NCBI GenBank assembly: GCA_021234155.1
Contig: JAJEKV010000529.1
Span: forward strand, 62,001-126,000
Direction of reading: 5' to 3'
Source: Isoetes taiwanensis
Lineage: Eukaryota; Streptophyta; Lycopodiopsida; Isoetales; Isoetaceae
Length of the DNA stretch: 64,000 nucleotides
Shown here: positions 1 through 10,283 of the stretch, one piece after another
Numbering within the stretch: the stretch's first letter is position 1
Layout: each line of letters begins with the position of its first letter
The notes under the pieces: model-generated
What the model saw: only the letters and a program-made list of their open reading frames with translations
Told to the model about the DNA's origin: nothing
Databases searched by the model: none
Program-made: the position numbers and the translations under genes

Positions 1-526
1 CCAATCGCCCTTCTCTGCACGCAACGACGTAACTCCCCTTGACTTTCCCAAACATAAAGAATTATTTTCAGATCTTCAAGCTGTAAAAAATGCTATAATC
101 CTTTTGACTTTCCCAAACATAAAAAATTATTTTCAGATCTTCAAGCTGTAATAATGTTGTACCGGTTCCAACCCAAAGAGGATGCTTCTGTTTGAGCATG
201 CAAAGGGCAATGCATGATCTTTATCTTTTTCAAACAGTCACCGGACCAAAAAGTCAAGTCGTCATATTCAATTCAAGTTGTCCTTAGCACAACTGGGCAA
301 CCTATCATAATATTGACATTATGCTTAATTACATAACATAGGCTTTCTAATCTGCAGCACTCCATTTTTAGAGGAATAGCTATAGGTACAAAAAAAAAAG
401 TGTCTTCTCCTATTTCTCCACAAGTCCTAGCTTATCATCTAAACTTTCATTTCCATTCTCATGATTTCTGCCTGTTCTAGAGGAATAACTGGTCTCTAGG
501 TGCACTAAATTTAGAAAAGAGTGTCT

Positions 527-949
527 TCACACATCTTGCTCTGCTCCTATTTCTGCTACCTTATCATCTAAACTTTCATTTCCATTCTCATGATCTGTGC
601 CCAAATGTATGTTGTACATGGTAGGTCGCATTGTTCCTTGAAGTTTTGGCTTCAACGCATCAGATGGTTTTGAATACCAAAGGGAGTATAGGTAGCCCAT
701 CCCAGGCTTATTAACTCTACTCTTGTGAACTGTCCTGATTTTATGTTGTGCACTCAACCATTGTAAAAGAAGTTTTATATGTCTCTTGCTCCTTGCGCCT
801 TCCACTTCTGCATGCTTCCAAAACTCCATCGTACTTAGAGGTCCATGTCTTTTAAGGATGTTCATCAAAGTTTCCTCCCATATAACTGCTTCTTGGCGTG
901 GGCAATGAGGTTGAGGGACTTTTGGAACGCGCCTTAGTCCAAATAACAT
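527..949 (-). CDS. Small conserved plant protein, winged-helix-like, function unknown
   Basis: This is an uninterrupted 140-residue reading frame with ordinary plant coding composition. It opens with a basic stretch (MLFGLRRVPKVP). A helical, Trp- and His-rich core follows (about residues 25-90), containing the phrases ILKRHGPLSTMEFWKHAE and LLLQWLSAQHKI, which look like a small winged-helix fold. The tail is acidic (about residues 115-140). The start is taken at 949 because a TTCTACAG acceptor lies a few bases upstream, so the ATG sits at the head of an exon and the 5' UTR is probably split by an intron. The basic N-terminus could be an organelle-targeting signal, which is inference. I do not recognise a named family. 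Confidence 0.6.
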   Translation of the reverse strand: MLFGLRRVPKVPQPHCPRQEAVIWEETLMNILKRHGPLSTMEFWKHAEVEGARSKRHIKLLLQWLSAQHKIRTVHKSRVNKPGMGYLYSLWYSKPSDALKPKLQGTMRPTMYNIHLGTDHENGNESLDDKVAEIGAEQDV

Positions 950-2469
950 ACTGCTGTAGAAAACATCTTCTTTGCTAAGTATTATTCAATCCAAAATCTC
1001 TCTGTGCTGAGTGCACCATCACTACCTGCAAATAGCAAGGCCACAATTGAACAAAAACAAGAAAAAACTGATCAGCAATCAACTAAGCATTTAACGAGCT
1101 GGCCACAACTTAACAAAAACAAGAATACACTGACCAGTAATCAACTATAAAGTGCGGGAACATCTTGTTTACTTTTGAAAGAATAACACACTACAAGTTG
1201 ATAATCTACCAATGGAAAAAGTGTTTAATCCATCGTTCCATATGCAACTATGCATAATTTGGTGTTAACTCATATGTACTTTTGCTTATTGACATGAGGG
1301 AATAGAAAGATCAGCTGGATGCTTCAAATACGGATAGTATTGAAAAAATGGAACAAATATAAGAGTGATGTTAGAACACCCCGCCCAATACTAGTGTTTA
1401 TGATTCAAAACAATCAGTAGCATGTGATTAGGTGTGGTCAGACAACTCTGCCTTCCTCTGCTATAGAATCATATGCCCTTAAGTGCATTCCCTTTGACAT
1501 GGTGGACGCCAATGTATTTGAACACATATTCAACTTCCCCCACCTTTGCACATTTTGTATTTTTGTAATAATAAAAGGACCTTCAACAATAGTAACTAAC
1601 TGAATCCCACTTTCAACATTTTGTTTATAAATACAGATGCCTCAATCTACATTTTCTAGACATTTTAATGAAAAAAATATCCACATAAAACAACTAAACA
1701 AAGACTGGTAAGATCAAAACTCATTCAATCATTACTAGTTTTAGAAAGAAAATTGAAGGATAAATTACTCACCTTCTGTGGACCCATGTCCTGTTTGGTA
1801 TGTAATGCTAGGACCTTACTTGATAGTGCAGGAACAGAGCATTGCCCAATAACACACCAGTGGATTGCCGGGAAACCTGACCTGAGGTGCTCTGTCTAAA
1901 ACGACTGTACAAGATCGAAAAAGAATACATCTAGCATTCAAGAGTCCAGAAACCTGCATTCTAACATATTTATTTCGAAAGAAACATATATTTGGTGGGC
2001 CTGACTTTTCAAAGACAACCTCCAATATGCATACTGCTAATGCAAACGCCCACTTCACGGCAAACAAGACGAAGATGCAGAGCCTCATAATTTCTTGTTC
2101 TTAAAAATTAGTGGGGGATTCTGATCCCATCTTAATTCGATCCAGTGCACTTGTTTGCTACTGTTCTTTCTCAGCTACCATTTACCATTTAGGGCATTCA
2201 AAGCCAGCAGCAGAAAAACACAAGCACATCATCACCAAATCAATAAGTCAATCTGCCAGTTCATTACAACCTACCTTCAAGCGCAGTGTATCAAACTCCG
2301 TCCCTGATGTCCTCAAGTCTCAGGATGTCTATGGTGCGCTCTCGGCAAGCCCATCTAAGAAGGATGAGACAATTTTACTAAACAAAGCTGCAGAGAAAGG
2401 ATCGAGCAAGCAGAAGTAGAGGAGGGAATCGGGATGGTCGGAGAAGAGGAGAAGTGATTTTCAAGGACT
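950..2469 (-). other. Probable 5' UTR/intron region upstream of the small gene
   Basis: No recognisable coding domain is present. An open stretch at 1816-2088 (minus) begins with a hydrophobic run but is short and matches nothing I know. A plus-strand open stretch at about 2210-2419, rich in Ser and Lys, could be a terminal exon. It has a CAG acceptor-like site near 2208 but no partner exon. The most economical reading is leader and intron of the minus-strand gene whose ATG is at 949, with transcription starting near 2.4 kb. That is inference from the position of the duplicated upstream block at 2470-2603. Confidence 0.3.
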
Positions 2470-2603
2470 TTCTAATTTTCATGGCCGTCCGATGCGAAAT
2501 AAAGAAATCTAATGGTTGAGATTAAAAACAGCTGACTTGGCACGACACGTAGCATAGCTAGGAATGCAGGAAATCGGGCAGGGGGGGTTAGGCAACCCTG
2601 CTA
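2470..2603. repeat. Copy 1 of a duplicated upstream block
   Basis: About 135 bp match 5010-5147 with scattered differences. The shared core is GGCACGACACGT, then GCATAGCTAG, AATGCAGGAAA, GGGCAG and GGTTAGGCAACC. A TTCTAATTT motif at the upstream edge is also shared. Both copies lie immediately upstream of a minus-strand gene, which suggests a duplicated promoter or a small transposon remnant. Confidence 0.65.
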
Positions 2604-3589
2604 ATTACCAACTAGCAGAACTGCAGGGTTGGAAAGAAGGCTAGGCAGTCGGGCTCGCGTTGGTTTTTTCTCGTGGTGATTCGAGGATCGGCTGCGACCT
2701 GGGATAAGAGAGAGAAAAAATCGTATGGAATAGACATGGCAAGATACTTTGAGTATGGGGATCCGTCAAGGCTCCTGTTTAGAGATGGTTGCAAGGAATG
2801 TGTGGAGAAAAATCAGTCCATACCTATCAATTCATCTATTGAGCATATCTCCTTTCCTACTTGTTACGGGCAAAAGATTCCAGTTATTCCAATGTTTTCC
2901 CTAGACAAAGACTGTCCAGCTTATACAACAGATGCAGAATGCATTCAGGAAGGCAGGTAGACTATGGATATTTCTCAGGGTTTGAAGTCAAGATGTATTT
3001 TGGAGAAAATAGCATTGAAGCTACAGGCAGAGGGGTGAATTTTGGTGATCGAAGAAAAGACTGAAAAGCTCTACTTTGTAAAATTTGAGGCAACTTAAAA
3101 AGTGCCTTCATTTTTCCAAAGTATATGTAGAATTCTCATCCTTAAAGAGCATCTATAATAGCAACGTTTGTGTCCATTTCTATATCTTGTTACCAAAAAA
3201 TTCCAAGTGCTAAAATCTCAAAATGCATTGCAGTTTTTAAAGAGCTACAGCTTCACTTGGCACATCTTCTGAGTTTAAGTTGCTAAAAGGAATATGCAAA
3301 CATTTTCTTTTGTCTTGATATCCCAGCTATCTGGAAATAATGTCATATTACATGGAAATTGGAATGCCATATTACATGGAAATTGGAATGAGATTACATG
3401 TTGGCACCCTATTTCTTTATATGAACCACTTTAACCTTTTACTTTGACCTTCTTCTTTGGATTTCCCCCAGATAGCAACACATAGCAATAAAATCCGACC
3501 ATTGCTCCACTGCCAAAAATGAACGGGTCAGCAATAGCCAGTATTTGCATACCAAAGCCTTAATGTACATAACAAATACCTGAAAAGAA
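2604..3589. other. Intergenic, no gene recognised
   Basis: Overlapping plus-strand open stretches at 2673-2960 and 2861-3064 lack a recognisable domain and are in conflicting frames. From about 3065 to 3560 the sequence is AT-rich, with a short local duplication near 3340-3395 (TCATATTACATGGAAATTGGAATG repeated in tandem with small changes). This span lies downstream of the FAX-like gene and may include its 3' UTR. Confidence 0.4.
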
Positions 3590-4760
3590 CTACAGCTGCT
3601 GTAATCTCATACTGCTGTAATCTATCTTGATGAATCTCCGAATTCCAATCCCAAGAACTAGAGCAGCTATTCCTGCAGATATAATGTAAGGCAGTATTTT
3701 AAAAAAGCTATCACAGGTTTCTTGTTCCTAGCATATTATGAAATCTGATTAAGTGGAGCAGAATCTGACATCCTTTAGCCACATAATTCTTGGATTGTTC
3801 CAACAACTACCTGCTTGGCTTTGTATAAAAGGCGTGCAAGACTTCTCTTGCTTCCAAACGTTCAAACTTGAAAAGCCCAAAGCTAAAATGGCCACTCCCA
3901 CCATTCCAATTTCAAGAGCAGAAGGTGACGAGTAATAATAAACCGAAGTAAACCTCCGGCAGAAAGGATGCCACCTGATCAAATGTTTCCAAACAGACAA
4001 AGTTATTGATGTATTATTAGGCATGGCTGTTCATTACGGGGCATATCTGCAATTTTCAGACCATATTACGAAATGAGTTAATTTAGTGGCAAAGCTCTCA
4101 AACAAGAGTGACAAAATGTAAATAATAATACGTTCTGAAGGAAGTCCAGTTCCTAAGAAATATAGTATGTGCATATAGATGCTACAAGGATGAAATGTAC
4201 CATATGGTATTCCAAAACAGAAATCATGGATTTTGGCTGTCTTGGTAGTTTGAGCTGCCGTATCAATGGAATCTTTAGCATCAAAAGAATGAGATTCATG
4301 ATGCAATCCATCATTTTCTTTAGTCTCTGTAGACATCTCTGCTATTTGTTGATCATTGTTACTGCTCCATTCCCTGGGATTGACATCCACCATCCCCTTT
4401 AAGAAATATGAAGATCTTATGTTAGCATGTAATCCATTTTAAATATGCAGGGCACAATAATCACAAGAATTTAGTAAACTGCTAAAATGCAACTGTAAAA
4501 CAACAGTTTAGCTTCTACAGAGTAATAAGAGAAGTTTATTAACTTGGTTGAAATGACTGCACTTCGCTGGACACTTTTGGCCATAACCGAAGAGACCACT
4601 ATATCAGGCCAAATTACCAGATCTGGAATAAAAAATCTACTGCCAGTTCCCAAATCGACAAGAAGCTTTTGCGAAGTTAACTCTAAGAGAAGCAATCCAG
4701 CTTAACCTAATAGCATACCTGTACTCCAGAAGCTTTCCTGGACGAAGCTGAAGCCGTCAT
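3590..4760 (-). CDS. FATTY ACID EXPORT (FAX)-like Tmemb_14 membrane protein, one coding frameshift
   Basis: I read five exons from GT/AG sites and phase: 4760-4719, 4665-4618, 4396-4201, 3974-3811 and 3672-3590, giving about 177 residues. Exon 3 ends with KIHDFCFGIPYG, and exon 4 continues with a Gly-rich segment (GGILSAGGLL) and later SSLNVWKQEKS and FIQSQA. These are hallmarks of the Tmemb_14/FAX family, which exports fatty acids across the chloroplast inner envelope in plants. The N-terminus is Ser/Ala/Arg-rich but short for a transit peptide. Exon 4 is 164 nt where phase requires 165: the frame breaks near 3926, at a spot where one extra T would restore it. The C-terminal end is uncertain, because an alternative frame in the last exon also looks coding. 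The family call is fairly firm; whether the gene is functional is open. Confidence 0.62.
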
Positions 4761-5009
4761 ATTGGAAAAAAATTGAAATCTTCGTCTCTTGCCAGTAGAT
4801 GCATCATCCAACCACGAAGATTAGCTTGCATACTAGCTTGGATGATCCCATTATAATGCTCTAGGAGAACACATTCCACCGAATTCCCCGCTTCTAGAAA
4901 AAAGACCTGAAAAATGTAAAAGGATTTGCCTGTAACATAACGCCCACCAGCGACAAACAACCAACTGAAAAACTTCGACGAGTCAAAACTCCGGCAGACA
5001 ATTACTTGG

Positions 5010-5147
5010 CTTTTCTAATTTCCCTGGCCCTAGGATCCGAAATTACAGAATCGAACGGCTCAAAATAAAAATAGTTGATGTGGCACGACACGTGGCATAG
5101 CTAGAAATGCAGGAAAGTGGGCAGCTCGGGTTAGGCAACCTTGCTAA
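5010..5147. repeat. Copy 2 of a duplicated upstream block
   Basis: This is homologous to 2470-2603 and lies about 250 bp upstream of the FAX-like start codon. It shares GGCACGACACGTGGCATAGC and GGTTAGGCAACC with the first copy. Like that copy, it sits on the promoter side of a minus-strand gene. Confidence 0.65.
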
Positions 5148-5858
5148 AAACAAATAAGAGGGTTTAGGGTTTATGCGTCAACCTTTGTTTGGTGGTGAGG
5201 AGTGATCTGAGGTGGAGTCAGAAATATTTTCCGCAATGTCGCAAGGGTCTTCAATTAAAGGACATGAAAGACTTCTTCAAGTCCATGAAGGGCTCCAGAC
5301 GCTAAACCTTTTTCTCCCTTCTTAAAAGTGTACTAAGATTATATAATATTCAAGCTTCAAATTGTATGAAAATGTTATCAATTAATATAATTTATTGTTA
5401 ACTTACAAGTTGAGTTTCAATTTGATTTTTTTGAGGGCTAACAAGAATTAACATATAAATGACATCATGATGAATAATTTTGAATAACAAACATGGTGAC
5501 AAATACTTGCAGCCAGGAATACCAGCTCAGAATCCTAAGGTCAGGCCGGGCAGCACCAGTGGCAACCTAGGGACATGACGAGGAACAAGATACGATGGCT
5601 GAAACTATCAACGGAAGGCTAGTGCGAATGTGTAACCAGATGTAGCAACTAATACAGTGGGCCACGCCTTTGATGCTTAATGCGAATATGGACCAATGTC
5701 CGCCTCCCTGCTGAAGCTCCTCAACCAGTAGGAAGAAGTCCATATGCTTGAGAAGAGTGAGGAAAAGAGGAAAAAAGAAGAAGTAGGGCCAACTCCTTCT
5801 GGCTCCGGCCCGGTCCGAGACTGATGAAAAAGCGGATCGAAGCATTTCCGGAAAGAGA
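5148..5858. other. Intergenic leading into a retrotransposon
   Basis: AT-rich up to about 5510, then a more GC-rich stretch that probably belongs to the 5' leader of the Ty3/gypsy element. I found no LTR or primer-binding site here. Confidence 0.35.
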
Positions 5859-5930
5859 GTGGACACCTCACAAAGTAGGGACCCGGGGAACCGTAGAGAA
5901 CGAGGGGACTACCGAAAAAAGGTTGATGGT

Positions 5931-6330
5931 GCCATGAGTAACGTGTGGAAAACTCGAAAATTGGGGCAGTTCTCCGGAAGGATATCAGGAATGGAAGCTG
6001 AAGCCTGGTTGGACGAAATGGAAGAATTTGGTAACTCATACGGCATGAAAGATAAGGACATAGGAAAGATGACAACAACAAACCTGATTGGGCCAGCTCG
6101 TATTTGATGGAAAGGATATGCAAAGTCAAACAAGCTGAGAAGGAACAATTGCAGATTCAAAGTCTTCAGTAAGGCTTTTCACAAGCACTATGTCCCAAGG
6201 TCGCACACAAGCAGGCAGATTCAGCAGTTCTATAGATTGGACCAAGGGAACCTATCATTGGAAAAATATACAGAGGAATTCATGAGACCGAGGCTAAATG
6301 TTCCAAGGATCACAGAGAGGCAACCATCAG
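5931..6330 (+). pseudogene. gag remnant of the Ty3/gypsy element
   Basis: The first part has the capsid-type pattern WLDEMEEFGNSYGMKDKD. After a frame change, residues resembling the retrotrans_gag core (RFKVFSKAFHKHYVPRS, then LDQGNLSLEKYTEEFM) follow up to about 6295. There is a stop at about 6105 and a frame change there. No CCHC knuckle is seen, consistent with an internal deletion removing the end of gag and the protease. Confidence 0.7.
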
Positions 6331-7412
6331 TTGAACAAGCAGATGGTAAAGAACAAGTACGCTTTGCCTAGAGCAGATAGCTTGATGGATCAACTCCAAG
6401 GGGTGAAAGTCATTTCCAAGATAGACTTGAGATCCAGGTATCATCAGATAAGAATCAAGGAAGAAGACATTCATAAGACTGCCTTTAGAACGCGGTATGG
6501 GCATTATTAATTTACAGACATGCTTTTCGGCTTATCAAATGCCCTAGCAACGTTCATGACGCTAATGAACGACATCTTCAGGAAGTATTTGGATGAATTC
6601 GTCATCTTCTTTGACGAGATCCTCATATATAGCAAGTCATTGGAAGAACATGTAGCACATCCAAGGAAAATCTTGGAAAAGCTACGACGGCACCGTTTGT
6701 TTAGCGAGCTTTCTAAGTGCCATTTTGATACAACCAAGGTTGAATTCCTTAGTCATGTTGTATCAGCTGAGGGAATAGCGACGGACCCATCAAAGATAGA
6801 AGCCATAGTAGATTGGCCAGCACCAAAGAACGTCTCCGAAGTGAGAAGCTTTCTTGAGTTAACAGGCTACGACAGGAAGTTTGTAAAGGATTTTGCTAAG
6901 TGGGCATCCCCCTTGTCGGTTCTCACCAAGAATAAGAAAGTGAAAGGTTGAGGGGCACATTGGGTAGAGAATGTTCAAGCTTCATTTGAAAAGCTTAAGG
7001 AAGCTTTAACAACAGAATCAGTGTTCACCCTACCAGATCAAAATAAGGACAAGCTTGTAGCTACAGATGCAAGTAAGTTAGCAACAGGTGGGGTTCTTAT
7101 GTAGGAGGGAAGGGTGTTAGTCTATGATTCAAAGAAGATGAATGACACAGATCAACGCTACCTAACGCACGACCAAGAGCTTCTAGCGGTAGTAAGAGCT
7201 CTTCGCATTTGGAGGCACTACCTGCTTGGAAGGAGGTTTCAGTTAGATATTGATCATCAAAGCTTCCAATATATATTCACGCAACCACTTCTCAATTTGA
7301 GGCAAAGGAGATGGATGGAGTTTCTCGAAGAATATGACTTTGAGATAGTCTATAAACCAGACAAATTAAATGTGGTTGCAGATGCTCTCTCGCGTCGACC
7401 ATTGGAGACTCG
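6331..7412 (+). pseudogene. Reverse transcriptase and RNase H of the Ty3/gypsy element
   Basis: The polymerase shows [14 protein letters not shown] and, at the active site, FVIFFDEILIYSKS. In functional relatives this site is F-x-D-D, so the second catalytic Asp is replaced by Glu. A stop lies at about 6508, between the fingers region and LFGLSNA. After a stop near 6950, RNase H follows (ATDAS at about 7062, then LTHDQELLAVV, RRWMEFLEEYDFEIVYKPDKLN and ADALSRRP), with a stop near 7102. The enzyme cannot be active as read. Confidence 0.85.
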
Positions 7413-7424
7413 AGTGCACTTACG

Positions 7425-8880
7425 ATGCCATCTCCACCTTATGCAGCAAATTCGGCAAGAAAATTGAAGAAGTTTTGCCATCAAGCAAAGAGTTCAAGGA
7501 AGTTTGGGCTATCTTGTGCAAAGAAGCAAGGTCAGATAAGGAAAGAGAAGTTTGCAAAAGATATAAGAAGGAAGGCAATCTTCTATACCAAATTTTGTGT
7601 CCCAGAGGCATCGGGAGTAACGAAGTTAATTCTTTATGATACTCATAATAATCCAATAGCCGGCCATGCAGGGTTCATGAAAACCTACTTCAAGATAAGG
7701 AGTAGTTATTACTGGCCTGGCATGAAGAAGGAAATTACCAACTACATTCAGCAATGTCAGCTTTGTCAGCAAATGAAAGCCGAGTAGCTTCAAATTCCAG
7801 GAACCTTGGAACCCTTGACAGTGCCAACTGCTAAGTGGGAGATTGTGAGCATGAATTTTATAACCAGGCTTCCAAGAACATCAAGGGGCCATGATGCCTT
7901 AATAGTAGTGGTCGACAATTTGTCTAAGATGGCTCACTAATCATCTCCGACAGGGATCCCAAGTTCATAAGCGCCTTTTGGAAGGACTTCTTCAGCACGA
8001 TCCAGACCAAGTTGTCAATGAGTACGGCATATCATCTCCAAACCGATGGACAAACGGAGCGCACAAGTCGAATCCTAGAAGACATGTTGAGGAGCTATGT
8101 GTGGAACAAGCAATCCAAATGGGATGACTATATTTACTTGGTAGATTTTACATATAATAGTACCAAGCAAGAATCATCACAAATGTCCTCCTTCATGATT
8201 AATTATGTTTATCAATACTTGACATCAGGCATTGGCACAACCCAGTGTCAAAAGTTGAAGTTTCTTAATAGATATTGACTGATATGCAGCAACTAGTTGA
8301 AGAGGTTAGAGGCTATCTTTTGGCAGCAAGAAGTCGACAGAAGAGTTTAGCCGATAAGCATAGGACCGAAAGAGAGTTCCAAGTTGGAGATAGTGTTTGG
8401 CCCAAGATTAAGGTGAAGGAAGCAAAGCTTCGAATTGGAAATTGTAAGAAGCTTGCTCCAAGATGGGCGGGACCCTTCAAGATTATAGAGCAAGTAGGAG
8501 AGCAAGCCTACAGGGTCGATTTGCGGACCCATCTTAAAGTCCACAAAGTCTTCCATGTAAACCTATTAAAGAGGCACACTCCAAACCTGGAGGAGGTCTT
8601 GGAGACTCCAACCTTGTTGGAGATGACGAAGGAGCAAATCGAGATAATTCCTAAGCTAATTCTCGATAGGGCATTTAAGAAGACAAGAAGGTCCCAGTTC
8701 CTCTAATATTTGGTCAAGTGGAAGCACTTGCCTGTGGAAGATGCATCATGGGTATTGAAGCAAGATCTAGAGAAGCAATTCCCGAAATTCATGAAGCAAT
8801 TCGACGGCCAAGTCATCTCCGAATTGGCCGACGCCAACCCTTCAGGTGCTTTAGCTAAGTTGTTATGTCTTATGTCTTAG
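7425..8880 (+). pseudogene. Integrase and chromodomain tail of the Ty3/gypsy element
   Basis: The zinc-binding N-terminus is visible as HAGFMKT, YYWPGMKKEI and CQLCQQMK (about 7620-7785). The catalytic core is broken by stops at about 7785 and 7940 (WEIVSMNFITRLP, VVVDNLSKMAH), then AYHLQTDGQTERTSRILEDMLR. The C-terminal part at 8281-8706 contains KLAPRWAGPFKI and the GPY/F-type region. After one more stop it reads YLVKWKHLPVEDASWV, a chromodomain signature that places the element among chromoviruses. Confidence 0.85.
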
Positions 8881-9507
8881 TGAGTGCAGGAAGGCGTATG
8901 CATTCTAGGATTGGTGGGATGCATACGCAAAGTTCTTGGAGCGCAGGCGATGATGAGATGACCTCCAGGGGCACTCTCTAGACCAGTACACACCAAGAGT
9001 GTGCATGACCGAGAGGGTCATGTGTGAGGAGCGCAGCATGGTGGGCGATGATGAGACCATCACTCGGATGATCTCTATACCACAGTGCACGACAAATGCA
9101 CATGACCATAGGGGGGTTATGATGAGGTATGAGTGATTATACGCGATTATGGGATCGTTGGGACGTTCCCAAGTTTAAACCCCCAGGGGCATGAGGCACT
9201 GCGGGTGCACGATCAAGGGGATCTGGTACAAGATAACACCCGATCGTGGATAATGATAGGATCATTTTAAATGGTCCTTAAGCTCAAATCCAATGGGCCA
9301 TGAGTGCAAGGTAGTAAGAGTAACCTTGAGCTAGTAATTCGGCTCAAGGAGGTAGTGAGGGGGGTGGTCCCCTAAAACCACAAACTTATTAACTAAACTA
9401 ACGTAATGTGCGGCTTGTGCAGGCCAGTGAGAGGAGCATGGAAGAGGGAGCACATTACGAGAAGACAAGAGTCATAGATTTTAGACTTGACTATAAAATC
9501 CTAATAA
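8881..9507 (+). other. Probable 3' untranslated part of the gypsy element
   Basis: Non-coding and fairly GC-rich, with two related passages near 8890-8990 and 9005-9110 (GATGATGAGA, CACGACAAATGCACATGACC-like phrases), suggesting internal duplication. It ends against the A-tail side of a LINE. Confidence 0.4.
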
Positions 9508-10283
9508 CTTTTTTTTTTTGAAGAACTGTGCCATCAATATATTAAAAGAATGGTAATGTTACAAAGCAAGTGAGGAGGAAGGAGAACCGCCCCAAAGAGA
9601 CAGCCGATACCCCGACACTCCACAACAAACTCACGTAAAAAACCGCAATCCTCTATTGGCTGTACAAACCGACCATCACCATCTACAACACCCAAGAAAT
9701 CCCGCCAAATGGCAAACTTCCGCTCTACTAATCCGGGAACACGGAAAGTTTTTTGAAATAGCTTTGTACCGAAGTCGAGGAATCGAGAGAGCCGGGCAGT
9801 CGCCGAATCCCTCGAAAGATCCACAACCGCCGCCGCTTAAAGCAGCCACACCAACCAAACCCACGCGACGGATGCAAGGCTTGCTGCAAGAGAGCTGCCA
9901 AGCACCGAGATACACATGAAGCAAAGAATCTGCCGGCTAGTCAATCTCACCCGAAACAGGCCCCTAACCCAATCCCAGGCAGCCTGCAAGTGAGGGCATA
10001 AAACCAGACAATGCTCTACAGTCCCATGATGAAGGCCACAACAAGGGCAGAGAGGGCTCACACCCGGCCTAAACTGACTCACAAGGGCATTCACCCTGAT
10101 ACAGCGGTGCACCACCTGCCACAGAAGCACCCTAACCTTCGGTGGGGGAAGTGAGCTCCATGTCCACGTTCAAACCGAACGCCATCGAGAACCCGGAAGC
10201 TGCAGAGACCACTTGCCTGAAGGGGGCATAGTGTCATGAATAGCCAGCACCCGGTAACAAGGTCCTTGGGCCAATTAGTGTGC
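9508..10283 (-). mobile_element. 3' end of a LINE (non-LTR retrotransposon), 5' truncated
   Basis: On the minus strand, the reading frame at 10130-9837 contains the zinc-binding region found after plant LINE reverse transcriptases (zf-RVT): LLWQVVHRCIRVN, CPCCG, HCLVLCPHLQAAWDWV. Downstream, the run of T at 9510-9521 on the plus strand is the poly(A) tail seen from the other side, so the 3' end of the insertion is at about 9510. The body is broken by stops. The element ends abruptly at about 10283, where copia sequence of the other strand begins. Confidence 0.75.

Larger units (their letters stand above)
5859..8880 (+). mobile_element. Decayed Ty3/gypsy chromodomain retrotransposon
   Basis: The domain order is gag, reverse transcriptase, RNase H, integrase and a C-terminal chromodomain-like tail, which is the order of plant Ty3/gypsy chromoviruses. 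The protease and the region between gag and the core reverse transcriptase are missing: gag sequence passes directly into the [13 protein letters not shown] part of the polymerase near 6330. Several stops and frame changes break every domain. No LTR pair was identified. A purine-rich run near 9350-9368 (GAGGGGGG) may be the polypurine tract, with the 3' LTR after it lost or overlapped by later insertions. Confidence 0.85.

Noticed and set aside
2111-2419. Plus-strand open frame of 102 codons
   Set aside because: It begins with GTG, has no partner exon and no domain; possibly a lone terminal exon but unsupported.
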